From positions 1 to 64,000 of the forward strand of contig NZ_JAALJH010000022.1 in assembly GCF_011064615.1 (NCBI RefSeq): a DNA stretch of 64,000 bases, in the 5' to 3' direction. A model generated the notes under the pieces. It was not told where the DNA came from, made no database searches, and worked only from the letters and a program-made list of their open reading frames with translations. This document shows, piece after piece, positions 1-8,314 of this stretch. The stretch comes from Aquisphaera insulae (GTDB lineage Bacteria > Planctomycetota > Planctomycetia > Isosphaerales > Isosphaeraceae). Position 1 is the stretch's first letter. Each line of letters starts with the position of its first letter. Position numbers and translations under genes: made by a program.

Positions 1-156
1 GGGGAATCGCCGAGGTCGCGGGGGGACGCGGTCTGGTTCTGATTCGGGCTCCTCGCCCTCGCACCTTTCCGGGTGCCCTCGCCCCTACCTCGAAGTATGA
101 CCTAGTGTTCTGGCAGAGGGACTCACCGAACCAAGGAGCGAGCGAGGACGAAAGAC
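1..156. other. Upstream region of csrA
   Basis: This stretch has no convincing gene. Its right end carries the csrA leader, in which purine-rich AAGGAG and GAGGACGAAAG lie just before the ATG at 157. The left part is cut by the window edge, so whatever lies upstream is unknown. Confidence 0.4.
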
Positions 157-441
157 ATGCTGGTTCTGACCCGTAAGCTGATGGAGAGGCTCTACATCGG
201 AGACGACATCTGCGTGACCGTCGTCCGGCTGGAGGGGGGGCAGGTCCGACTCGGGATCGAGGCGCCCCGGTCGGTCAACGTGGTCCGCGCGGAGCTCGTG
301 CCGGAGCGGGACGGCACTCGACCTCACCTCCAGGAGATGCGGGCGGATGCGGCCGCGACGGGCCCCCGGGCGGGTCGACAGGCCGCACCACTCCGCCCCT
401 TCGCTCAGGCGCCGACCAGGCGAGGCTCGTGGAACCGATAG
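157..441 (+). CDS. csrA: Carbon storage regulator CsrA with extended C-terminal tail
   Basis: The protein is 94 residues. Residues 1-50 have the CsrA/RsmA fold signature: it opens MLVLTRK, and the strand GIEAPRSVNVVRAEL contains the conserved Arg used in RNA binding. CsrA proteins act as dimers that bind GGA motifs in mRNA leaders and change translation or stability. Typical CsrA is about 60-75 residues. Here roughly 40 extra Arg/Pro/Ala-rich, probably disordered residues follow. The last 37 nt overlap, tail to tail, the end of the regulator gene on the other strand. A GAGG-type ribosome site precedes the ATG. The core assignment is firm; whether the tail has a function is unknown. Confidence 0.9.
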   Translation: MLVLTRKLMERLYIGDDICVTVVRLEGGQVRLGIEAPRSVNVVRAELVPERDGTRPHLQEMRADAAATGPRAGRQAAPLRPFAQAPTRRGSWNR

Positions 442-1112
442 CCGACCCCGCGGACGGTCTCGATGAGCTCGCCGGCCTCACCGAGCTTCTTCCTCAGACT
501 GCGGATGTGCACGTCGATCGTCCGCTCCAGGACGATCGCATCCTCGCCGATGGCCGCGTCCATCAGCTCATAGCGGCTGAAGGCGCGGCCGGCCTGGCGG
601 AGCAGCACTTCGAGGAGACGGAACTCGGTCGGCGTGAGCGGCAGCTCCTGATCGCGGTAGAGGGCCCGGTGGCTGTTCCGGTCGATGACCACGCCCTGGC
701 CCTCCAGCACGGTGCCGGCGGGCAGCTCTTCCTGCGATTGGGCCCGCCGCAGCTCCTTCTTGATCCGCTGGATCAGGACCTTCATGCTGTAGGGCTTGGT
801 CACGTAGTCGTCCGCGCCGGTGGCGAAACCGACGAGCTGGTCGGTTTCCTCCGCCTTGGCGGTGACCATGATGATCGGGATGTCGCGCGTCCGCGAGCCC
901 ATCCTCAGCTCGCGGCAGACCTCCAGGCCCGGCTTGAGCGGCAGCATCAGGTCCAGCACGATCAGGTCCGGAAGCTTCAACTGGGCCTGGCGGAGGCCTT
1001 CCTGGCCGTCGTGCGCCAGGATGACCTCGAAACCTTCGCGCTCCAGGTTCACCGCGAGGACCTCGACCAGCGTCCGCTCGTCCTCGATCACCAGAATCTT
1101 GGGCTTGGGCAT
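405..1112 (-). CDS. OmpR/PhoB-family response regulator
   Basis: This is a 235-residue two-domain regulator. Residues 1-125 form a receiver domain with the acidic pocket (VIEDE), the phospho-acceptor Asp54 in LIVLDLMLP, and the conserved Lys in VTKPYS. Residues about 140-230 form a winged-helix trans_reg_C DNA-binding domain (LTPTEFRLLEVLL, then TIDVHIRSLRKKLG and VRGVGYRF). The start MPKPKILVIED was chosen because it begins exactly at the receiver fold and is preceded by an AAGG site; an in-frame GTG further upstream would add 47 unrelated residues. No sensor kinase lies next to it. It resembles PhoB, but its partner and regulon cannot be read from this window. It converges on csrA. Confidence 0.88.
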   Translation of the reverse strand: MPKPKILVIEDERTLVEVLAVNLEREGFEVILAHDGQEGLRQAQLKLPDLIVLDLMLPLKPGLEVCRELRMGSRTRDIPIIMVTAKAEETDQLVGFATGADDYVTKPYSMKVLIQRIKKELRRAQSQEELPAGTVLEGQGVVIDRNSHRALYRDQELPLTPTEFRLLEVLLRQAGRAFSRYELMDAAIGEDAIVLERTIDVHIRSLRKKLGEAGELIETVRGVGYRFHEPRLVGA

Positions 1113-1268
1113 GGTAGCCTTACCATTCTCAGTTCGGAGAGGCGAAATCTCGCGTCGATCTCCGGTCCATTCTAGGAGATCCGGTGACTCACGAATGAAG
1201 GAATCGTGAAGAAGCCGTGAAGGCGTCCCCGGCGACGGGGTCGTTCGGGCCATCCGGGAGCGGCCCCG

Positions 1269-2396
1269 TCACGTTGAGCTCGAAAGTCGGCTCATGGCGA
1301 CCATCCGCCGGACGACCTCGGCCAGGTCGTTCGTCTGCCGGTAGGTCTCGAGCTGTCGGACGGACCCGGTCGGCTCGTCGGCCAGCTCGCGGGCGAGCTC
1401 GAGGTGGGCGAGGCAGCCGAGGTCCCGGGCCCGGTCCCTGAGCCGGTCGACGAGCTCATGGATGGTCCGGCGGACGGGCACGACGCGGAAGGAGCGGGGA
1501 TCGACGAGGTGCGCATTCATCCCGTACCGGGCCGCCCGCCACTTGTTCTGGCGGACGAGGAACGGGTGGCAATCGGACTGGTAGATCCCGCGGTCGATCT
1601 CCTCGGACAGCTCCTCGACGAGGCACTGCACCAGGGCCGTCAGGCCCAGGGCATGGCGAAGCGTCGGCGGCATGTCGCAGATCCGCACCTCCACCGTGCC
1701 GAAGTTGTGGTGCGGCCGGACGTCCCACCAGATCTCGCGGATCGTCGTGATGAACCCGGTCTCGACCATGTGGTTCAGGAGCCAGGTGTACTCGCTCCAG
1801 TTCCGCATCAGCGGGGGCAGCCCGGAGGTCGGCAGGGTCTCCATCACCTTGCTGCGATGCGAGTGCAGGCCCGTGTCCCGCCCCTGCCAGAACGGGCTGT
1901 TCGCCGACAGGGCCAGCAGGACCGGGAGGTAGGGGAGGATCCGGTCGCAGATCATGATGGCCTTGTCGCCGGAGTCCAGCCCCACGTGGACGTGGAGCCC
2001 AAACGTGATCAGCCGGCGGGCCGTCTCCTGGAGCAGGTCCACCAGCCCGAGATATCGCTCCGTCGGGGTGACCTCCTGCGCCTGCCAGGGAGAGAACGGA
2101 TGCGTGCCGCTCCAGAAGAGTGCCATGCCGCGATCGACGGCCAGCCGTTCGATGGCGGCGATCTTGACCGCCAGGTCGTGGCCGACCTCGTCCACGTCAC
2201 GGCAGATGCCCGTGTTGATCTCGACGTAACACTGGAAGAGCTCCGGCTTCACCGAGCCTTCAAGGCCCGGGGGGAGCGCCTCCAGGATGGACGTCGCGCC
2301 GCTCCGTAGCGCCATGGTCCCCGCATCGACGAGGTTCAGCTCGAGCTCGACGCCGAGCGTCGGGCCGTCGCTCCTGGCGAACACGTATGGGCTCAC
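1269..2396 (-). CDS. GCS2-family carboxylate-amine ligase (YbdK-like)
   Basis: The 375-residue protein belongs to the glutamate-cysteine ligase 2 family (PF04107). It shows the N-terminal GVELELNLVD strand, the central THPFSPW stretch, the GLHVHVGLDSGDKA motif and FGTVEVRICDMPPT, which supply ATP/metal-binding acidic residues in this family. Members join a carboxylate to an amine at the cost of ATP; the natural substrate of most YbdK-like proteins is not known. The start is a GTG at 2396 whose GTGA overlaps the stop of the upstream amidohydrolase by 4 nt, a sign of translational coupling. A longer frame reaching into the amidohydrolase gene was rejected because its added residues are low-complexity shadow sequence. 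Confidence 0.85.
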   Translation of the reverse strand: MSPYVFARSDGPTLGVELELNLVDAGTMALRSGATSILEALPPGLEGSVKPELFQCYVEINTGICRDVDEVGHDLAVKIAAIERLAVDRGMALFWSGTHPFSPWQAQEVTPTERYLGLVDLLQETARRLITFGLHVHVGLDSGDKAIMICDRILPYLPVLLALSANSPFWQGRDTGLHSHRSKVMETLPTSGLPPLMRNWSEYTWLLNHMVETGFITTIREIWWDVRPHHNFGTVEVRICDMPPTLRHALGLTALVQCLVEELSEEIDRGIYQSDCHPFLVRQNKWRAARYGMNAHLVDPRSFRVVPVRRTIHELVDRLRDRARDLGCLAHLELARELADEPTGSVRQLETYRQTNDLAEVVRRMVAMSRLSSST

Positions 2397-3598
2397 GATC
2401 GGTGGCTCCGCGACGCGTCCGAGAGCAGGACCGTGCCGTGCGCCAGGACCCTGGCCCCCAGCGCAAGGGCCCGCTCGTCGATGTCGAAGTGAGGGGAATG
2501 CAGGAACGGAGAAGCCCGGTCCGGGTCGCCGACACCGAGCCGCAGCAGGCACCCCGGCGCATGCTTCAGATAGCCGGAGAAATCCTCGCCGCCCATGCTC
2601 GGCAGGGGGATCTCCTCGAGGTTCGCCGGCCCGACGATCTCGCCGGCGGCCCGGACGCACGTGCGAGTCACCTCGGGATCATTCACGACCGCGTCGGTCC
2701 CCCGCCGCAGCTCCACCTCGATCAGGGCGCCGCTGGCCTCCGTCAGGCCGAAGGCAATCTGCTTGATCCGCTCGCCAACCCGCCGCGCCGAGGTCTCGCC
2801 GAGCGTCCGGATCGTCCCCTTGAGGAGGACGTACTCCGGGATGATGTTCGGGCTGGTCCCCCCCTGGATCGACCCGAAGGTGACGACCACCGGATCCCGC
2901 GAATCGACCGATCGAGGCACGAACTGGTAGACGCTCGTGATGAACTGGCTGGCGACGCCGATGGGGTCGATCGACTGATGCGGACGCGCCGCGTGCCCCC
3001 CCATGCCCTGGATCACGACCTGGAGCTCCTGGCAGAAGGCCGTGAGGACGCCCGCGCGGTAGGCGACCTTGCCGACGGCCGTGGCCGGGTCGACGTGCAC
3101 CGCGATGACCGAGGAAACCCCGTTCATCGCCCCGGCCGCCACCATCTCGTGGGCCCCGACGCCGATCTCCTCCGCCGGCTGGAAGATCGCCCGCCAGGGG
3201 ATGGGGCCGGGCAGGCTGTCCCGACACTCCCAAAGCGCCATCGCCGTCCCCAGTGCCATGGCGGCGTGGGCGTCGTGCCCGCAGGCGTGCGTGATGCCCT
3301 CGCGTGACGAGCGATAGGGCGTCTCCTTCGCGTCCTGGATCCTCAGGGCGTCGATGTCGGCGCGGAAGGCGACGAGGCTGTGCCCATCCGCCGGAGGCGG
3401 GCCCGCCACGAGGCCCCGGCCCGAGGGTGCGATCCGGACGGGGATCCCGGCCTTCTCCAGCCGGCCGGCGAGGAACCGCGTCGTCTGGTATTCCTCCTTG
3501 CTCGGCTCCGGGTGGGCGTGCAGATGTCGCCTCACGTCGCGGATCTCGTCCGCGTGATCGTTGATCCACCCGTCGATTGCCTGCCGCCAGTCCGACAT
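2393..3598 (-). CDS. M20-family amidohydrolase / metallopeptidase
   Basis: The protein is 401 residues and of the M20D (IAA-amino-acid hydrolase, hippurate hydrolase) type. It shows HLHAHPEPSKEEY near residue 25, the metal-binding HACGHDAHAAM at 104-114, the catalytic QPAEE at 140-144, and a late GGEDFSGYL that supplies a further metal ligand. Such enzymes hydrolyse N-acyl or N-aminoacyl amide bonds in the cytoplasm. The start MSDWRQ at 3598 is preceded by GGGGAGGG. The stop overlaps the GTG of the GCS2-type ligase by 4 nt, so an amide-breaking and an amide-forming enzyme are made together. The exact substrate cannot be inferred. Confidence 0.88.
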   Translation of the reverse strand: MSDWRQAIDGWINDHADEIRDVRRHLHAHPEPSKEEYQTTRFLAGRLEKAGIPVRIAPSGRGLVAGPPPADGHSLVAFRADIDALRIQDAKETPYRSSREGITHACGHDAHAAMALGTAMALWECRDSLPGPIPWRAIFQPAEEIGVGAHEMVAAGAMNGVSSVIAVHVDPATAVGKVAYRAGVLTAFCQELQVVIQGMGGHAARPHQSIDPIGVASQFITSVYQFVPRSVDSRDPVVVTFGSIQGGTSPNIIPEYVLLKGTIRTLGETSARRVGERIKQIAFGLTEASGALIEVELRRGTDAVVNDPEVTRTCVRAAGEIVGPANLEEIPLPSMGGEDFSGYLKHAPGCLLRLGVGDPDRASPFLHSPHFDIDERALALGARVLAHGTVLLSDASRSHRS

Positions 3599-3690
3599 CG
3601 TCTCGTGTGCCCTCCCCGTCCCGGAAGCCCCGCGTCCCAGGCAGCCAATTCTAAGTGGAGGCAGGACGGACGGGGAAGCCGGGGCCGTCG

Positions 3691-4029
3691 TCACCGGTCG
3701 AGCTCGGGGTCCCAGAGCGGGTCGCTCGGCCCGGGTCCCCCTCGGCCATGAACGCTCGTCGTGCGATCCCTGCTGGATCCTTCCGCGAGCCAGGCCGTCA
3801 GCCGGACGGCCAGTCGCAGGAGGAGATACCCCACCACGACCGAGGTCGCCATCACGATCCCATCCCGGATCCAGACCGGCAGGACCTCCGACCGCGGCAG
3901 TAACCAGGGCACGAAAGGGCTACAAAGGATCATCGTTAGACCGAAGACCGGGATGATCGCGGTGAGGATGGCGACTCCGAGGCGCGCCAGGGCACGCTCC
4001 CAGGCAAACCCGGGCGTGAGGTTGCTCAT
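3691..4029 (-). CDS. Small two-helix membrane protein, unknown function
   Basis: This 112-residue protein has two strongly hydrophobic stretches, about residues 14-38 (LARLGVAILTAIIPVFGLTMIL) and 55-82 (IRDGIVMATSVVVGYLLLRLAVRLTAWL). A hydrophilic tail rich in Arg, Pro and Asp follows. No family is recognised. It lies just upstream of the M20 gene on the same strand with a 92-nt gap and could be co-transcribed. The reading frame and hydrophobic pattern support a real gene, but no function can be given. Confidence 0.6.
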   Translation of the reverse strand: MSNLTPGFAWERALARLGVAILTAIIPVFGLTMILCSPFVPWLLPRSEVLPVWIRDGIVMATSVVVGYLLLRLAVRLTAWLAEGSSRDRTTSVHGRGGPGPSDPLWDPELDR

Positions 4030-4433
4030 GACGGCAAGGCCTCGCTCGCGATGACACCGGCGTTCATGATCGAAATGTTAGCTCGTCGCCGAACGCGGCG
4101 ATACCGCCCCACCCTCTCGTCCGACTGAATCCGAGGCGATCGGTCAGAGTACGGGAAGCCGGCGGGGAGCCAGCCAGGAGCCTCGGGGTCGCTGCCGAAG
4201 CTTTCAACTCAGCGGCGGCGGGCGATGGCGGCGGAGGGAGTGGTCTCCGAGGATATGACCGTCTCGCTCGAAGTCCTTCCTCGAAGATGGCCCGTGCCGG
4301 CGAGGCGGGAAGGACGGCGGGGAGGTGATGAGGGAGCGGTGACGGGGCGGGCCGGGATGCGAGGGCCTCCGGATTGGGTCGCCTCGCCCTCCCGTCCGCC
4401 CCGCCCTCTACCGGCCGGGGTGGTGGGAGCGGA
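4030..4433. other. Intergenic region with no recognised feature
   Basis: About 400 nt lie between the end of the sulfatase gene and the start of the small membrane protein gene, both on the minus strand. A short plus-strand reading frame exists here but is Arg/Pro-rich shadow sequence without a ribosome site. The segment probably holds the promoter of the small membrane protein gene and the 3' end of the sulfatase transcript; no clear hairpin terminator was found. Confidence 0.35.
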
Positions 4434-6794
4434 TCATTGACTCTCCGTGGCCCGGACGGTGGATGCCGGCTCGACGCGCTCGCCGAGCTCGACCTGGACC
4501 TTACCCAGGGCGCCCGGGGCGAAGGCGAAGTCCCCCCTGGCGGCGTAGGCGTCGCTCACGGGCGAATAGGCGTCGCGGCCGACGTCCAAGCCTTCCCAGG
4601 TCAGGACGCGGGTCGTGGGCGACTTGCGGACCTTGCCCTCGCCGACCTTCTTGCCATTGACCGTCAGCACGGCCGTCCCCTCGGTCACGCTGGAAGGGAC
4701 ATACTCGAGGCGGATCGACTGCTTGCCCGCCGCCAGGTCGAGCGGCTCCCCCGACGAGATGACGGAGTGGCTGCGGCCGAGGTCGTTGAAGTCGAAGACG
4801 AGCTTCCCCTCCTTCACGTAGAGGACATAACCGCCGTTGGTGGCGCCCTGGGCGAGGATCACGCCCTCCACGGCCTTGCCCCCCCCATCGATTTCGGTCG
4901 CCACCGAGAACCGCCGGTTGAGGATGTCCGGCGAGGCCTCGGCCGGGATGTGCTCCTGCCCGGGGTAGAACGTGTACGACTTGCGCTGGGAGGGGTGCCC
5001 CGGTTGGAGCTGGGGCTTCGCCGCTCGCCGCTCCGGCCCGCGCCACGAGATGTCCTGGAGGGGCAGCACGCCATAGCGCTCGGCGTCTCGCCACCAGAGC
5101 GACTTGAGCTTGGTGAGGATGTCGGGGTGCGCGGCGGCCACGTCCCTGGTCTCGGAGAAGTCCTCGTCGAGACGGAACAGCTCCCAGCGGTCGTCGTCGT
5201 AGCTGGTGTTCGGGCGATGCACGGCGACGGCCTTCCAGCCGTTGTGCCAGAGGGCCCGCTGGCCGCCGAACTCGAAATACTGCGTGTCGCGGGCGGCGGG
5301 GGCACTCGGGTCCTTGAAGCTGGCCGCGATGCTGGCCCCCTCCAGGGGCTTCTGGGGCACGCCGTTGAAGACCTTCGGGGCCTGGATGCCGGCCAGGTCC
5401 AGCACGGTCGGCGTGATATCGATCACGTCGACGAACTGGGAGCGGACGGCCCCCTTCTGGGAGATCCCGCGGGGCCAGTGGATGATCAGCGGTTCGTTGA
5501 CCCCGCCGCCGCGGATCGAGCCCTTGTAATTGGGGAACGGGGTGTTGCCCGCCTGGGCCCAGCCTTGGGGGTAATCCTCGAACGAATGCTCGGTGCCGAT
5601 GTCGTCGAGCCGCTTGACCAGTTCGGCGGCGTGGTCGCGGAGGCCGTTCATGTCGGCCACCCAGTTGAGGGTGCCGTCGAGGCCGCCGCCGGGGCTGGCG
5701 CCATTGTCGGCGCTGACCACGATGATCGTGTTCTCCAGCCGGTCGTGGGCCCGCAGGGCCTCGATCAGCCGGCCGACCTGCTCGTCGGTGTGCTCGACGA
5801 ATCCGGCATAGGCCGCCTGAAGCCGCACGAAGAGCCGTTTCTCGTCGGCACTCAGGCTATCCCACGGCTTGATGCCCGTGTTGGGAGGGGCGAGTTCGGT
5901 GCTCGAGGGGACGATCCCGAGCTGCTTCTGGCGGGCCAGCCGGTCCGCTCGGGTCCGGTCCCATCCCTTCTCGAAGACCGGGACGTACTTCTCGATGTAG
6001 GGACGCGGGACCTGGTGGGGAGAATGAGTCGCGCCCAGCGCCAGGTAGAGGAAGAAGGGCTTGTCGGGGCCGGAGGCGACATGGCTCTTGAGCGTGCCGA
6101 TCGCCTGGTCCACCAGGTCCTCGGTCAGGTGATAGCCGGGCTTCGACGGCGGGTCGATCCGGGTATTGTCCCGGACGAGTTCGGGGTGATACTGGTCCGT
6201 CATGCCGTTGAGGAAGCCGTAATAACGGTCGAACCCGCGCTGGAGCGGCCAGTTCTCGAACGGCCCGATGGGGGACGTGTTCCGGGGCGGCACCAGATGC
6301 CACTTCCCAAAGGCGTAGGTGTTGTATCCCGAGGCCCGGAGCAGCTCGGCCACCGTCGCCGCGGCCCGCGTGACCTGGCCCCGGCCGTTGGGGAAGCCGT
6401 TCTCGGAATTGGCCACCGTGTTGAGGCCGACCGAATGGGCGTTCCGGCCGGTCAGGAGGGCGGCTCGCGTGGGGGAGCAGACGGCACGCGAGTGGTAGTT
6501 GTTGTACCGGAGCCCGGATGCCGCCAGCCCGTCGATGTGCGGCGTCCGGATCTCCGACCCGTACGACCCGAGGTCCGAGAACCCGAAGTCGTCGAGGAGG
6601 ATATAGACCACGTTGGGCGCCCCCTCCCTTGGCCGGACGGGGGGCGGGTAATAGGGCTTCGATTCGCCCAGGGTCTTGCCGATGACCCCTTTGAAATCCT
6701 CATCCTGGGCGGCCACCGATCCGGCGCCCAGGCCGAGGATCGCCGTCGCGAGGGCCCCGAGTCGGACCCGCCTACGGATACGCATCATGTTCAT
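4434..6794 (-). CDS. Secreted arylsulfatase (type I, FGly-dependent)
   Basis: The protein is 786 residues and starts with a signal peptide (MNMMRIRRR, a hydrophobic core, then AAQ). The sulfatase domain (PF00884) shows VVYILLDDFGFSD, whose Asp residues bind calcium. At residues 106-117 it has CSPTRAALLTGR, the signature in which Cys106 is converted to the catalytic formylglycine. GKWHL and SADNGAS give further metal and active-site residues. The region beyond about residue 550 is beta-rich and may bind substrate. The start at 6794 is preceded by AAAGGG; a longer frame only adds shadow residues. Sulfatases of this kind desulfate sulfated glycans or aryl sulfates outside the cytoplasm. The substrate cannot be read from sequence. 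Confidence 0.93.
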   Translation of the reverse strand: MNMMRIRRRVRLGALATAILGLGAGSVAAQDEDFKGVIGKTLGESKPYYPPPVRPREGAPNVVYILLDDFGFSDLGSYGSEIRTPHIDGLAASGLRYNNYHSRAVCSPTRAALLTGRNAHSVGLNTVANSENGFPNGRGQVTRAAATVAELLRASGYNTYAFGKWHLVPPRNTSPIGPFENWPLQRGFDRYYGFLNGMTDQYHPELVRDNTRIDPPSKPGYHLTEDLVDQAIGTLKSHVASGPDKPFFLYLALGATHSPHQVPRPYIEKYVPVFEKGWDRTRADRLARQKQLGIVPSSTELAPPNTGIKPWDSLSADEKRLFVRLQAAYAGFVEHTDEQVGRLIEALRAHDRLENTIIVVSADNGASPGGGLDGTLNWVADMNGLRDHAAELVKRLDDIGTEHSFEDYPQGWAQAGNTPFPNYKGSIRGGGVNEPLIIHWPRGISQKGAVRSQFVDVIDITPTVLDLAGIQAPKVFNGVPQKPLEGASIAASFKDPSAPAARDTQYFEFGGQRALWHNGWKAVAVHRPNTSYDDDRWELFRLDEDFSETRDVAAAHPDILTKLKSLWWRDAERYGVLPLQDISWRGPERRAAKPQLQPGHPSQRKSYTFYPGQEHIPAEASPDILNRRFSVATEIDGGGKAVEGVILAQGATNGGYVLYVKEGKLVFDFNDLGRSHSVISSGEPLDLAAGKQSIRLEYVPSSVTEGTAVLTVNGKKVGEGKVRKSPTTRVLTWEGLDVGRDAYSPVSDAYAARGDFAFAPGALGKVQVELGERVEPASTVRATESQ

Positions 6795-6864
6795 CGCTGC
6801 AACCCTTTCGTTCGTGAATGTGGGAGAGTCTCCGCCCGTTCGACCGAGCTCCCTTCGTGCCCGG

Positions 6865-7917
6865 TCAGAATCCATCCGCGGAGATGACCTCGCCGCCGCC
6901 GGTGCTGCCGAGGGCCCACCAGGTCGGCGCCGCGACCGAACCCTTGATGAACCGGACGGAGCCGTCGGCCATCAGGACGTTGACGCCGCCGGGATGCCGG
7001 CTCGATGCCGTCGTCGCCGTCGCCCCGTTGTTCGTCGCGCTGATGAGATTGACGGCATTGTTCACGTTGTAGACGCAACTCTTGGAGTTCGGCGGCAAGA
7101 TGTGCGTGTAGCGGGTGGCCTGGTACCAGCCGGTCGCCCAGGTGCGTCCCCCGTAGGAGTTCTGCTTGTCGTCGCCGGTCAGGCCCGTCGTGTTGAGCGC
7201 ATTGCAGGCCTGGTACAGGTCCAGCTTGCTCGCGCCCGCGGGCGTCACCGCGAACCAGTCGCCGGGGACGGAGACCGTGCTCGCCGAGCCGTCTCCCAGC
7301 AGGGCCTCGGAGAACAGTGCGGTGTTGCTGGTCCCGTCGGTGATCCGGGCGATCTTGACCGTCTGGTAGGCGATGAAGGGGCCATTGTTCTGCTCGGTCG
7401 TGAAGGTCGCGTTCAGCGCACCGGTGTCGTTGCCGCCGTTGCCGCGGTAATTCGTCCGCGAGTAGCCGACCGCATTGGCCGAGTTCGAGGCGTCGGTCAT
7501 CCGATCCGTGTCCGACGGGCAGAGGAAGGTGTTGATCTGAGTGTAGAGGGCCGTATAGCTCTCCTGCGCGACGATCCCGAACGAGAAGTTGATCGTGTTG
7601 TACAGGCTCCCTTGTTCCAGGAAGCTCAGGATGCGGGCGTGCTGCCCCCAGGTATTGCCCGCCACCTGGTAGGTGAAGCAGGCGGTGGGGAACGTATCGT
7701 ACGTCGAATGATAGTTGTGCGCGGCCAACCCGAGCTGCTTCAGGTTGTTCGTGCACTGGATCCGCCTCGCCGCCTCCCGAGCGGATTGGACCGCGGGGAG
7801 CAGCAGGGCGATGAGAACGGCGATGATCGCGATGACCACCAGCAGCTCGATGAGCGTGAACGCGGCCCGCTGGTGGCGGGCGATGATGGTGCGACTCTCC
7901 ACGGTAGGTCCTCGCAT
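6865..7917 (-). CDS. DUF1559 pilin-like protein (H-x9-DG), copy 1
   Basis: This 350-residue protein has a type IV pilin-like N-terminus: a short basic leader, then [27 protein letters not shown] as a single hydrophobic helix. The planctomycete hallmark [25 protein letters not shown] follows. Near the end it has [12 protein letters not shown], the H-x9-DG motif, and it closes with [10 protein letters not shown] as this family usually does. The residue before the Phe of the prepilin motif is Ala, not the usual Gly. Function is unknown; these proteins are thought to be exported through the pseudopilin route and occur in many copies per planctomycete genome. It is the same family as the gene at 10445, in the opposite direction. 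Confidence 0.9.
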   Translation of the reverse strand: MRGPTVESRTIIARHQRAAFTLIELLVVIAIIAVLIALLLPAVQSAREAARRIQCTNNLKQLGLAAHNYHSTYDTFPTACFTYQVAGNTWGQHARILSFLEQGSLYNTINFSFGIVAQESYTALYTQINTFLCPSDTDRMTDASNSANAVGYSRTNYRGNGGNDTGALNATFTTEQNNGPFIAYQTVKIARITDGTSNTALFSEALLGDGSASTVSVPGDWFAVTPAGASKLDLYQACNALNTTGLTGDDKQNSYGGRTWATGWYQATRYTHILPPNSKSCVYNVNNAVNLISATNNGATATTASSRHPGGVNVLMADGSVRFIKGSVAAPTWWALGSTGGGEVISADGF

Positions 7918-8314
7918 TCGATGGGGAAAAGCCCCGGTGCGTGATCGACCGAGGCCCCCCGGAAACCGGCGCGCACGACGATCATCTCCCTCGACCGCCA
8001 CCGCGGCGGCGGGGTGCCGCTGACGCCATTCCCTCGAGTTGCCTCTACTGTCGACTCCGATTCATGCCGAGCCGACAGGGCTGGGTCAACCCGAATATCT
8101 ATAAATTCTATAGGATTACTATGAAATGCGGCCGGCTCGGTGGAATGGGCTTCGCCCTGGGGCGACCTGGTGCTTTGTGAGAGCTGATTTTCGGATTGCA
8201 GCAGGACAGGCAGGAATGCCTGTCCTCCGAAATCTCCAACACACCTGGGCTTAAACCTGGGGGACAGACATTCCTGTCTGTCCTGAAACCCGAATTCTGA
8301 GTGATGACGGAGCA
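7918..8314. other. Intergenic region with AT-rich core and palindromic repeat
   Basis: This gap lies between two minus-strand genes. Around 8090-8125 there is an AT-rich block (AATATCTATAAATTCTATAG) that stands out from the GC-rich surroundings and may hold the promoter of the DUF1559 gene. The part from 8199 to 8285 is a composite palindromic repeat, described separately. No gene was found. Confidence 0.4.
8203..8283. repeat. Composite palindromic dispersed repeat (two hairpins)
   Basis: The first hairpin has perfect 10-nt arms, AGGACAGGCA at 8203-8212 and TGCCTGTCCT at 8217-8226, around GGAA. The second has perfect 9-nt arms, GGACAGACA at 8262-8270 and TGTCTGTCC at 8275-8283, around TTCC. 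The first hairpin recurs exactly at 57902-57925, so this is a dispersed family and not only a local terminator. It lies just downstream of the stop-proximal end of no gene on the plus strand and upstream of the DUF1559 gene. Confidence 0.75.

Noticed and set aside
429..1175. Long plus-strand reading frame opposite the response regulator
   Set aside because: It is the antisense of a clear OmpR-type regulator; long opposite frames are expected at this GC content and no family motif is present.
4225..4440. Small plus-strand gene between the sulfatase and membrane protein genes
   Set aside because: No ribosome site, overlap with the sulfatase end, and Arg/Gly/Pro-rich composition typical of random GC-rich frames.
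4374..6887. An 837-codon plus-strand frame across the sulfatase
   Set aside because: The minus strand codes an intact sulfatase with all motifs; the plus-strand product is Arg/Gly/Val/Asp-rich shadow sequence.
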